NCBI RefSeq assembly: GCF_903970965.1
Contig: NZ_CAJCKW010000005.1
Coordinates: forward strand, 124,001-188,000
Length of the DNA: 64,000 nt
Direction of reading: 5' to 3'
From: Aureimonas sp. ME7
GTDB lineage: Bacteria > Pseudomonadota > Alphaproteobacteria > Rhizobiales > Rhizobiaceae
Shown: positions 9,096 to 16,544 of the stretch, one piece after another
Position numbering within the stretch: position 1 is the stretch's first letter
How the letters are laid out: each line of letters opens with the position of its first letter
Notes under the pieces: model-generated
What the model was told of the DNA's origin: nothing
What the model saw: the letters and a program-made list of their open reading frames with translations, nothing else
Databases searched by the model: none
Made by a program: the position numbers and the translations under genes

Positions 9096-10049
9096 ATGCG
9101 TGTCTCGGGAAGTGACTTGCGTCTCCTGCAGGTCTTTGACGCCGTGGTTCGGGGCGGCGGGTATGTGGCTGCGGAAGCCGAACTCAACATCGGGCAGTCC
9201 ACCATCAGCAACCACATGACGGCGCTGGAGGAACGGCTGGGCTTTTCGCTCTGCCAGCGCGGGCGAAGCGGCTTCCGCCTGACCGAGCGCGGTCATGCCG
9301 TGCACGAGGCATCACGCCGCCTCGGCCATGCGCTGCAGGAGTTCTCGGCCGACATCGCAGCCCTCAAGGGCGAACTTCGCGGCGAGTTGCGCATCGCCCT
9401 TCTCGACTGCGTCGCGGACGATCCTTCGAACCGGCTTGCCGAAACGGTGGCCGAGTTCGGGCGGATCGCACCGGACGTGCGTGTGGTTCTGGTCCAGGAG
9501 CGGCCCCAGGATATCCAGCCGAAGGTGGCCGAAGGCATCTACCACTGCGGCATCGGCAGTCATCGCTCGCGCGTCGATGGGATCGACTACCGGCTGCTCT
9601 ACGAGGAGCGGCACGGTCTGTATTGCGGTGAAGGCCATCCCTTCTTCGCGCGAGCCGACGCCGACTTCACCGACGCGGTGCTGGAGGATCTGCCCTATGT
9701 CCATCGCGGCTACTGGCGCGAGGAGGACGGCATGCGCCACATCCGCTGGCGCATCGAGGCGACCGTCCAGCAGATCGAGCCCGAACTGATTCTGATCCGA
9801 TCGGGGCGCTACATCGGCTTCCTGCCCCATCACACGGCGCATGCCGAGGTCGAAGCCGGCCGCATGCGGCCCATCCGGCCGGACGACATCGGCTATATCT
9901 GTCAGTTCGAGCTGTATACGCCCCGTTCGGGGCGCGGCGGCGACGTCCTTTCGGCGTTTCTCGAGGCCGTCCGCCGAAGCTGGCATGAAGCGGAAGCGCG
10001 CTCCCCGACCCAAAGGACCCCCATGCGCTCCCGGACGTTGCGACCCTAG
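9096..10049 (+). CDS. LysR-type transcriptional regulator
   Basis: A 317-residue regulator. The N-terminal winged helix-turn-helix (about residues 5-65) has AEAELNIGQSTISNHMTALEERLG and RSGFRLTERG. The remainder is the effector-binding domain, GELRIALLDCV onward. I chose the ATG at 9096, preceded by AAGG; a TTG at 9066 would add ten residues. It is divergent from the transport and catabolic operon on its left, the standard arrangement for a LysR protein controlling its neighbours. The inducer would probably be the imported compound. Confidence 0.93.
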   Translation: MRVSGSDLRLLQVFDAVVRGGGYVAAEAELNIGQSTISNHMTALEERLGFSLCQRGRSGFRLTERGHAVHEASRRLGHALQEFSADIAALKGELRGELRIALLDCVADDPSNRLAETVAEFGRIAPDVRVVLVQERPQDIQPKVAEGIYHCGIGSHRSRVDGIDYRLLYEERHGLYCGEGHPFFARADADFTDAVLEDLPYVHRGYWREEDGMRHIRWRIEATVQQIEPELILIRSGRYIGFLPHHTAHAEVEAGRMRPIRPDDIGYICQFELYTPRSGRGGDVLSAFLEAVRRSWHEAEARSPTQRTPMRSRTLRP

Positions 10050-10319
10050 GCTCAGGGTCTACGGGTTCGACCTGCACGGTCCGATTCCAGGCGCCAACGC
10101 GTGAACCGGATTGGGGCGCCCTCTCCTTTGAGGTATCGAACGAGCAGAGGGGGGCCTGCGGCGGTCCTTGCCATAAGGGGACGGAAGGCCATGGGTCGAT
10201 GAAACTCAGGGTTCCGAGCGGAACCGAACTCATCGATCGCAACGATCTGCGGTTTCGAGATGCGCCGAGAGATCGTGGACCCGCGAAGACGCTCGGCCAT
10301 CGCCGGAGACTGGAAAGAC

Positions 10320-10555
10320 GTCCTCGTCCCCATGGTGCAAGGGCTGGCGATAGCCGTTGCCGAGTGGAAGACGATCGTGTTCGATGCGATCGACCTGAGG
10401 GCACACGGCAGGGCATCGAGCGTTGCGGCCCGGGGGATGGCTTGGATGCCTAGTCGGTCGCATCGAGGGTGGCTTGAACACCAAGGTCCGTGCCGTGGTC
10501 GATGCGAACGGCGGCCCCTTGAGCCTCTTCTACCGGTAGGGAGCTACGAACGATA
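10320..10555 (+). pseudogene. Decayed fragment of an IS5-family transposase
   Basis: No intact frame exists, but two frames carry pieces of an IS5-type DDE transposase. One reads FDAIDLRAHGRASS, resembling the family's IDATHLKAHRTAAS. After a shift near 10450 another reads IEGGLNTKVRAVVDANGGPL and soon meets a stop at about 10537, then GATNDKK. The rest of the element is missing and no terminal repeats are evident. The stretch from 10050 to 10320 shows no gene. Confidence 0.55.
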
Positions 10556-10556
10556 A

Positions 10557-10590
10557 GAAGCCCGCCCCGGATCGCTCCCGGGCGGGCTTC
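10557..10590 (-). terminator. Rho-independent terminator of the secreted repeat protein gene
   Basis: A strong stem, gaagcccgcccc against cgggcgggcttc, lies 14 bases beyond the stop of the minus-strand gene at 10604. On that strand it is followed by TTCTTAT. It could also work in the plus direction. Confidence 0.7.
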
Positions 10591-10603
10591 CCCATCAGTC
10601 GGT

Positions 10604-10984
10604 TCAGTTGGCAGGCGCGGCGGTCTCGCCCGCGCTGTTGCCGGGCACCGGCGAAGCCGGCGTGGTGGGAACAGGCGCCGCATCGGAACCGACCACGACG
10701 GTCGAGGCCGCATCAACGGGCATCGTCGAATCAATGCCGGAGTTGTTGCCCGGCACCGGCACCTTGCTCGTGGCCTCCGCCGTCGAGGCGACCGGCGCAT
10801 CGCCACTCGTCACCACTTCGCTTGCGGCCGCTGCGGGGACGGTGGAATCAATGCCGGAGTTGTTGCCGGGGACCGGGACTGTGCTGGCGCTTTCAGGTGT
10901 CGCTACCGACGGCGCGGTTTGCGCCGAGGCCGCGCCATTCGCCAATGTGAATACGGTCATCGCGGCTAGGATCGTCGACTTCAT
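10604..10984 (-). CDS. Small secreted protein with VPVPGNNSGIDST repeats, unknown function
   Basis: A 126-residue protein I do not recognise. Residues 1-21 form a signal peptide (MKSTILAAMTVFTLANGAAS, cleavage near ASAQ). The mature part is low-complexity, rich in Ala, Val, Ser, Thr and Pro. It has two near-identical units VPVPGNNSGIDSTVP and VPVPGNNSGIDSTMP, about 38 residues apart, and a third eroded unit SPVPGNSAGETAAP at the C-terminus. The ATG at 10984 has AAAGGAGA upstream, an excellent ribosome site. It is likely periplasmic or secreted. It stands alone with its own terminator. Function is unknown. Confidence 0.8.
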   Translation of the reverse strand: MKSTILAAMTVFTLANGAASAQTAPSVATPESASTVPVPGNNSGIDSTVPAAAASEVVTSGDAPVASTAEATSKVPVPGNNSGIDSTMPVDAASTVVVGSDAAPVPTTPASPVPGNSAGETAAPAN

Positions 10985-11260
10985 TACGGGAATCTCCTTT
11001 GATCTCGCAGATGAAGTTTCGGCTGCGAACGGAGTTCCAGTCGTGTGGCAGATAATTCGACACGATTGAGGGAGCGGCACGTGATAGGCGTGGCGACCGA
11101 CATCGTTCGAGCGATCTCGACAACGAAAGCCGAACGATTTTAGCTTTCCACAACCCCGAAAGGCGAACCCTCCCCTATGGACGGAGCTTGCCTGCCGACC
11201 GGGCGGCTTCCGCACCGTCCGCTCGGGCCCATTGGATCGTTGCCGGTTCATCCACCCACG

Positions 11261-11294
11261 AAAAAGGGCCGGACGTTGATGTCCGACCCTTCGA
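11261..11294 (-). terminator. Rho-independent terminator of the csbD-family gene
   Basis: On the minus strand AAGGGTCGGAC pairs with GTCCGGCCCTT and runs into TTTTTCG. It begins about 20 bases after the stop at 11315. Apart from this, 10985-11314 holds only the leader of the repeat-protein gene. Confidence 0.75.
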
Positions 11295-11314
11295 AAACGT
11301 CGTGAAGACTGACG

Positions 11315-11530
11315 TCAGAGCTTGCGGTGCGCGGCGTCCGAAAGATTGTCAGCCCCCCGCTTCACGGCTGCCTTCGCGTCGCCCACCGTCTGCTGGGCTT
11401 CGCCCTTCAGCTCCTGCGCCGCACCTTCGGCCTGCAGACGATCGTTGCCCACCGCCTTGCCGACACCCTGCTTGATGTTACCGACGGCTTCGTTGGCAAG
11501 GCCCGAAGCTTTGTCCGCCGTGCTACCCAT
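11315..11530 (-). CDS. CsbD-family stress protein
   Basis: A 71-residue hydrophilic protein, [17 protein letters not shown] at the start, with the family's helical repeats [17 protein letters not shown] and [15 protein letters not shown]. CsbD proteins are abundant small proteins induced in general stress responses; molecular function is unsettled. The ATG at 11530 has AGGAG upstream; a longer frame adds an unlikely 18-residue leader. A candidate EcfG-type promoter lies 60 bases upstream, in keeping with stress control in alphaproteobacteria. It has its own terminator and is a single-gene unit. Confidence 0.88.
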   Translation of the reverse strand: MGSTADKASGLANEAVGNIKQGVGKAVGNDRLQAEGAAQELKGEAQQTVGDAKAAVKRGADNLSDAAHRKL

Positions 11531-11590
11531 GCTCTCATCTCCTACGACATGTTTCTGTCGGACACGCGCCGACAGATGTTCCATGTCCGA

Positions 11591-11615
11591 AACGTCACAG
11601 GCGTCATTTGGTTCG
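11591..11615 (-). promoter_or_regulatory. Candidate EcfG (general stress sigma factor) promoter for the csbD-family gene
   Basis: On the minus strand CGAAC (11615-11611), 16 bases, then CGTT (11594-11591). The alphaproteobacterial EcfG consensus is GGAAC, 16-17 bases, CGTT, so one base differs. Position and target gene type fit. Confidence 0.4.
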
Positions 11616-11895
11616 TCGGGGTCGAGGAAATGAAACGAGGCTTGTTTGGATCCGGAACCCGGCGGTCGTGACCGAAGGCCCCGACAACGCGATTGCGAAA
11701 CTCGGAGACGAGACGGATATTCCCACGGGCATCCGCGGGTTTCGAATGCCGCCGAACTACAGTTCCCGCAACATCGGCCAGAAATGAGAATACCAGCTTT
11801 CGCGGGTGACGCGGCCCGACGTCTGCGCTAGGGCATGCATCGCCACTCCGCTCCGCGTGCGGTTCGAACAATTGTCAACGTTCCCGGTCGCCGCG

Positions 11896-13845
11896 ATGCC
11901 TGATCTATCAGCACAGCCCTCCTCTTCCGACCGCATCGACGCCCTTCGCCGCAGTGGCCTTCTCAATCGCTCGGCGAAGGACGAGTTCGGTCACCTGACC
12001 AACCTCGTGCGAGATGTGCTCGGCGTCCCGGTCGCCATCGTCACGCTGGTGGACGAGGATCGGCAGGTCTTCGCGGGACATAGCGGTCTGCCCGAGCCTT
12101 GGAGCGAACGCGGCGAAACGCCCATGACGCATTCCTTCTGCCAGCATGTCGTGGACCGCAACGCTCCGCTGATCACGCCGGACGCCCGCCTCGATCCACT
12201 TCTGCGTGGCAACATGGCGATCGAGGATATCGGCGTCGTGGCCTATCTCGGCGTACCGCTATCCCTTCCCGATGGCGAGGTCGTCGGCGCACTGGCCGCG
12301 ATCGACAGCCAACCCCGCGTTTGGACGGAGGATGATGTCAGGCGCCTTCGCCTAATGGCTCACACCGTGGAAAAGGAGATGGCGGTCCGCATCTCCGAAA
12401 GCCGGTGGCGGACCCTGTTCGAAAGCCTGCATGAAGGCTTCGTTCTGGGGCGTGTCGTGCGCGACGAAAGCGGCGCTGTGGTCGACTGGCGCTACGAGGA
12501 AGTCAACGACGCCTGGCACGATCTCGTCGGCGTGTCTCGCGGAACGGCGCTGGGACGAACCATTCGGGAGATATTTCCCGGCGTCGAGGACGAATGGATC
12601 AACGAGTTCGCCCGCGTCGTAGAAACACGGGAGCCGGTGCGCTTCACCCGTCAGGTCGGCTCGCTCGGGCGCTGGTATGACGGTGCGGCGCAGGCGATTG
12701 GCGGCGATCGCTTCACGGTGATCTTCATCGAGGTGACGGAGCGCATCAAGCGCGACCGGCGCCAGGCAGCTTTGATGACCCTCGGCGACGAGTTGCGTGG
12801 TCGCTCCAACCTGGAAACCATCGTGACGGCGGCGGCCCGCTGCCTTGCCGATGGTCTGGACGTCGATCGCACGGGCTCGGGCATCGTGGATCTGCGCAAC
12901 GACACCGTCGATGTTCGATCCGACTGGTGCGAGCCCGGAATACGAAGCCTTGCCGGCCTGCACACCTTCGAATCGTTCGGTTCCTGTATCAACGAGCTGA
13001 AACGCGACGAGATCGTCGCCATCGACGACGTCCATACCGATGGGCGAACGAGCAGCCGATCGGTCGCGTTCGACGATATCCAAGTGCGCTCTCTTCTGGA
13101 CCTTCCCATCAGCTTCGACGCGCATCTGCACGCCATCGTATTTGCGCATTCGCGCACCCTCCACATCTGGACGGACGGGGAGTTGCAGTTCGTGCAGCAG
13201 GTCGGCGACCGGGTGCGAGTGGCGCTGGCGCGGCAACAGATCGAGGACGCTCAGCGTCTTCTCACCCAGGAGATGGCCCATCGAATGAAGAATTCGCTGG
13301 CCATGGTGCAGGCCATCGCCACCCAGACGCTGCGTCAGGCCCGGACCATGGACGAAGGACGGGAAGCCATCGCCAGCCGCCTGTCGGCCTTGGCTCGAGC
13401 CCAGGACATCCTGACGCAAACGAGCTTTGCCGGCGCGAACACGAGCGACGTCGTGGAGGCGGCCATCGCCCCGCATCGGCTGCCGGGCAACCGCACCACC
13501 CTTCATGGCCCAGACATCGATCTGACGGCGCAGCAGGCACTGGGGCTTTCGCTCGCGATCCATGAACTCGCCACGAACGCCGCCAAATACGGCGCCTTCT
13601 CGAACGAGACGGGTTGCGTCGCCATCTCCTGGAGCAACACGGAGGGGACCTTCCAGTTCGTCTGGATCGAAACCGGCGGCCCACCCGTTTGCCCTCCGAA
13701 GCAACGCGGATTCGGATCCAAGCTGATCGAGCGTATCGTCGCCGCCTATTTCGACGGCGACGGTCGATTGGACTTCGATCCCGCCGGACTTCGCTTCACG
13801 CTGACGGGCGCGCCCGGCCAACTCTTTCGAAACTCGCAGGGCTGA
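11896..13845 (+). CDS. HWE-family sensor histidine kinase with GAF, PAS and GAF domains
   Basis: A 649-residue cytosolic sensor kinase without visible membrane spans. An N-terminal GAF domain (about residues 15-170) contains VTLVDEDRQVFAGHSGLP and MTHSFCQHVV. A PAS domain follows (about 175-295), then a second GAF domain (about 300-455). The HWE kinase core has H462 in EMAHRMKNSLAMVQAIA, the N-box HELATNAAKYGAFS, the diagnostic WIETGGPP, and GFGSKLIERIVAAYF. HWE kinases feed phosphate to response regulators, often in general stress or light signalling. The ATG at 11896 fits the domain start; earlier starts at 11806 or 11875 are possible. The response regulator follows 11 bases later. Confidence 0.9.
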   Translation: MPDLSAQPSSSDRIDALRRSGLLNRSAKDEFGHLTNLVRDVLGVPVAIVTLVDEDRQVFAGHSGLPEPWSERGETPMTHSFCQHVVDRNAPLITPDARLDPLLRGNMAIEDIGVVAYLGVPLSLPDGEVVGALAAIDSQPRVWTEDDVRRLRLMAHTVEKEMAVRISESRWRTLFESLHEGFVLGRVVRDESGAVVDWRYEEVNDAWHDLVGVSRGTALGRTIREIFPGVEDEWINEFARVVETREPVRFTRQVGSLGRWYDGAAQAIGGDRFTVIFIEVTERIKRDRRQAALMTLGDELRGRSNLETIVTAAARCLADGLDVDRTGSGIVDLRNDTVDVRSDWCEPGIRSLAGLHTFESFGSCINELKRDEIVAIDDVHTDGRTSSRSVAFDDIQVRSLLDLPISFDAHLHAIVFAHSRTLHIWTDGELQFVQQVGDRVRVALARQQIEDAQRLLTQEMAHRMKNSLAMVQAIATQTLRQARTMDEGREAIASRLSALARAQDILTQTSFAGANTSDVVEAAIAPHRLPGNRTTLHGPDIDLTAQQALGLSLAIHELATNAAKYGAFSNETGCVAISWSNTEGTFQFVWIETGGPPVCPPKQRGFGSKLIERIVAAYFDGDGRLDFDPAGLRFTLTGAPGQLFRNSQG

Positions 13846-13856
13846 AGCGCATACCC

Positions 13857-14246
13857 ATGGCCCAATCCTTCGATCCCGCCCGCTATGCCGTTCTGGTCGT
13901 AGAAGACGATGCGCTTGTTCGTGCCGAAGCTGTCGACCTTTGCGAGGAAGCCGGCTTCGTCACCTACGAGGCTCGCAATGCCGAGCAGGCGATCCGGCAA
14001 CTCGAGCGCCATTCCGACATTCGGGTTCTGTTCACCGACGTCGAAATGCCCGGCACGATGGATGGCCTGAACCTGGCCCGCGCCGTGCGGGATCGTTGGC
14101 CGCCGGTGACGATCATCGTGACGTCCGGCCGGGTCCAAGTCGGCAAGGACGACATGCCGGAGAACGGGCTGTTCTTCGCCAAGCCCTATCCTCCCAGAAG
14201 CATCATCAAGGCGCTGAACGACATCGCCGCGCAGATCCAGGAGTAA
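13857..14246 (+). CDS. Single-domain response regulator
   Basis: A 129-residue receiver domain with no output domain. The acidic pocket is VVEDDALV, the phosphorylated aspartate is D61 in LFTDVEMPGTMDGL, and the conserved lysine is in FAKPYPP. It is probably the phosphate acceptor of the HWE kinase directly upstream. A longer frame upstream overlaps the kinase and is not protein-like. Single-domain receivers next to HWE kinases serve as shuttle or sink proteins; no DNA-binding part is present. Confidence 0.92.
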   Translation: MAQSFDPARYAVLVVEDDALVRAEAVDLCEEAGFVTYEARNAEQAIRQLERHSDIRVLFTDVEMPGTMDGLNLARAVRDRWPPVTIIVTSGRVQVGKDDMPENGLFFAKPYPPRSIIKALNDIAAQIQE

Positions 14247-14654
14247 GCGTCGAGCCGTCGTTACAGGTCCTGGCACGCACTCCGACGCGAGAGCATCGCA
14301 ACGAATCATATGGATTTGCGGGCCCCATTCTACTGGCGGCACCTTATAAATCCGCACCGGGTGGGCGTGCCAAAGCTGCAGCACGTTGGTGAAAGAAGGT
14401 TCGCGGTTCTCTGGTTGCGACGCCAGCGAGCGTGAGTGGATAACCCCGCACAACGACAAGACGGTATGGGAAAGGCTTACGTGTCGCTCCGAAAGTAGCG
14501 ATAACTTTCGATAGTTTAGATCAAATTAAGTGGCGGAGAGGGAGGGATACTCCGCCACATTCCAAATTAGCCATTTGAAACAGGCCGTTAGCGCCCAGAG
14601 AGACCGCAGGGTTTCGAAGGGGGCTACAGACACCGTAATCCGGAGGTCTCGGGC
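14247..14654. other. Gene-free stretch at the left boundary of mobile element 1
   Basis: No credible reading frame. It contains the 19-bp copy of the tRNA-Ser 3' end listed next, with a local dip in GC around 14490-14530 and 14560-14580. This is taken as the junction between core chromosome and element 1. Confidence 0.6.
14530..14548. repeat. Left attachment-site repeat, copy of the tRNA-Ser 3' end
   Basis: Nineteen bases, gtggcggagagggagggat, identical and in the same orientation as 24240-24258, the 3' end of tRNA-Ser(CGA) including its CCA. Site-specific integration into a tRNA 3' end leaves exactly such a direct repeat at the far boundary. The copy is followed by actccgccac, making a small hairpin. 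Confidence 0.7.
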
Positions 14655-16218
14655 TTGTCCAGAACCATCACCGGGAGCGGCGCGTCTGCCGCTTCCGATG
14701 ATGGAGCGGACGGGTTCGCGTCGGTCTCCTCACAGCATGTCACGGTCGGCGGTGAGGTTGGCGCAACGCGCAGGTCCGGCCGGCATTCGCCCGTTCCCGC
14801 CCGCGAGCGCCACCGGCACGACGAGGTACTGTTCGGCCGCTTGAAGAGCTCGGGTTCACCCATGCGACGCGGTCGGCAGATCGTTCTCGTGGACCAGGAG
14901 GTCGAGGTCGGAAGGGCGTTCCCCCTGTCGTCCTTGCCCGCGCACATAGTCTTCTCCGGAACCGCCGCCCGGCGTGCCGGCGCCATCGCTCTGTCGTTCG
15001 ACGCGTTCCTGGAGGAACGACCGCAGCCTATGGCTCGGCAGTGGGTCCTACGGCCTAGTATAGGTCCGGTCCGCCCAGACGAGTTACACGACGCCATCCG
15101 TCACCTGTCGGCCTCGTACGACGACGCGATGAAGGGGCTGACGGCTTCGGGGCGCGTCTCGCCGCTCCTTGCCAGTCTGCACCTCCGATGGATGGACGAG
15201 GTCCAGGCCTTCGACATCCATATGCACTGTGTGTGGAGCTGTCAGACCAGGGATGTCGCCGGCATCCAGGCGTTCCTCGCCCAGCTCCGGATCAGTCTGG
15301 CACGCCGAGGAGACGGCCCGTAACCCCGGCGCCGTGGTCAACTACGACTTGTCCGGTGTGCTCGACCACGCCGACCTCCTGTCCTGGCCGCCCGACGCGC
15401 TGCTTGCCGTGTCGAGCCTCCAGCGAGTGCGCTTCCACCGCCCGGCCGGAGCGTTCGCCGCGTTTCGAGCAGACCTTACGACGCAAGGTGTCAGGCTGCG
15501 ACGGGGAGGCCATGGCATCGAGCGCGTTCCGATCGTGCGTCGTCCAGCACGTCAGGACGACGCGGACGCGACCTCCATGCCGGAGCGTGGGACGTTTCGT
15601 GGCCTTCGACACGTCCGTCTCGATGGTCGCCGCCGACTGTGTGCGGTTCACATCCTGACGGACATGGACCCTGGTGACGCAGAGAACGACTCGGAACGTC
15701 CGGATTCATCGGAGGGGACGATCATCCCGTTCTCTGTCAGGTATACGAATCCCACTTTAACTCCCCGTCTCGTCGATCAAACCGACCCGTCGTCGATGGA
15801 CCACGATGCCGAGGAGGAGGACGCGGCAACCAGGCCCGAAGAACTAGATGGTGATCCCGTTCCCGAGATCGATGCGAGCCGATCTGAAACGCTCGTTCGC
15901 GACACCCAAGCGGAAGGGGACGCCGCCGATGCACCAGCCCTGGTGAGCCGACGAGGGCGGTGCGTCTGCGGGATGTGGGCGGACTGGTGGGTGCTTCTGC
16001 GGGTCCGTCTCATCGCAACCCTACTCGTGATCCGCATAGCCTGGGGCGCTCTGTGGGCCTTCTGGGAGCCTTCGGAACGATCGACTTTGCCGAAGAGGTT
16101 GATCTGCCGGCTTTCCTCCTCCGGGCCTCGTCACTACCGCCTATCGTCGTTCAACGACCACCGTACGATCAAGCGTCGACGCCTTCATCCTCCGATCCGC
16201 GCTGATCCCCGGTCCTGA
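14655..16218 (+). pseudogene. Frameshifted hypothetical gene of element 1
   Basis: Two consecutive frames look like one broken protein I cannot name. The first (TTG at 14655, 222 codons, stop 15321-15323) ends with protein-like sequence LHLRWMDEVQAFDIHMHCVW. The next frame continues at about 15310 with RNPGAVVNYDLSGVLDHADL and RVRFHRPAGAFAAFRADL, then becomes low in protein character. The join needs one extra base to be removed between about 15300 and 15320. A further shift late in the gene is possible, since GTIDFAEEVDLPAFLL appears in another frame near 16080. It may be a replication- or mobility-linked protein of the element, but that is a guess. Confidence 0.5.
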
Positions 16219-16302
16219 ATGGGTCATGAGAAGAGGCACACGGTGAACGGCGAGGAGCGCGTTGACCGATGCCCGCAGGACCGAACAGTTGGAAACTGAT
16301 CC

Positions 16303-16356
16303 GCGATCACGAGGCTCACTACGGCGCCATGAGGGCGCGCTACGCCTCGTGATCGC
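16303..16356. repeat. Large stem-loop, 13-bp perfect inverted repeat
   Basis: gcgatcacgaggc at 16303-16315 is the exact reverse complement of 16344-16356. The 28-base interior holds a smaller GC-rich stem. It lies in an otherwise gene-free stretch (16219-16544) between convergent genes, so a transcription stop or element-specific DNA site is possible. There is no T-run on either side. Confidence 0.5.
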
Positions 16357-16544
16357 TTCCGCATGTGTGATGCCGACCGCCATACCACCACGCCTTCTGC
16401 GTGCCGATGAGGTGCTCTACCATCGGTCAGCGGACCGGCTTCGAGTCCGAACTCGCTTCCAGCCGACGTGATGACCTTCAGCACGCCTTCATGCTGCCAA
16501 CGCTACATTCGCCTTACCTTCTCGGGCGTGCGCCGATCGCGATC

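Noticed and set aside
10734-10883. Duplicated DNA in the repeat-protein gene as a possible CRISPR-like array
   Set aside because: Only two or three units, in frame and within a coding sequence with signal peptide; no leader or cas genes in the window.
11577-11581. GGAAC upstream of the csbD-family gene as an EcfG -35 box
   Set aside because: At 16-17 bases downstream there is no CGTT; the neighbouring CGAAC-N16-CGTT fits better.
14549-14560. Hairpin gtggcggag/ctccgccac at the left att repeat as a terminator
   Set aside because: No T-run and no gene ending close by; identity to the tRNA end explains the sequence better.
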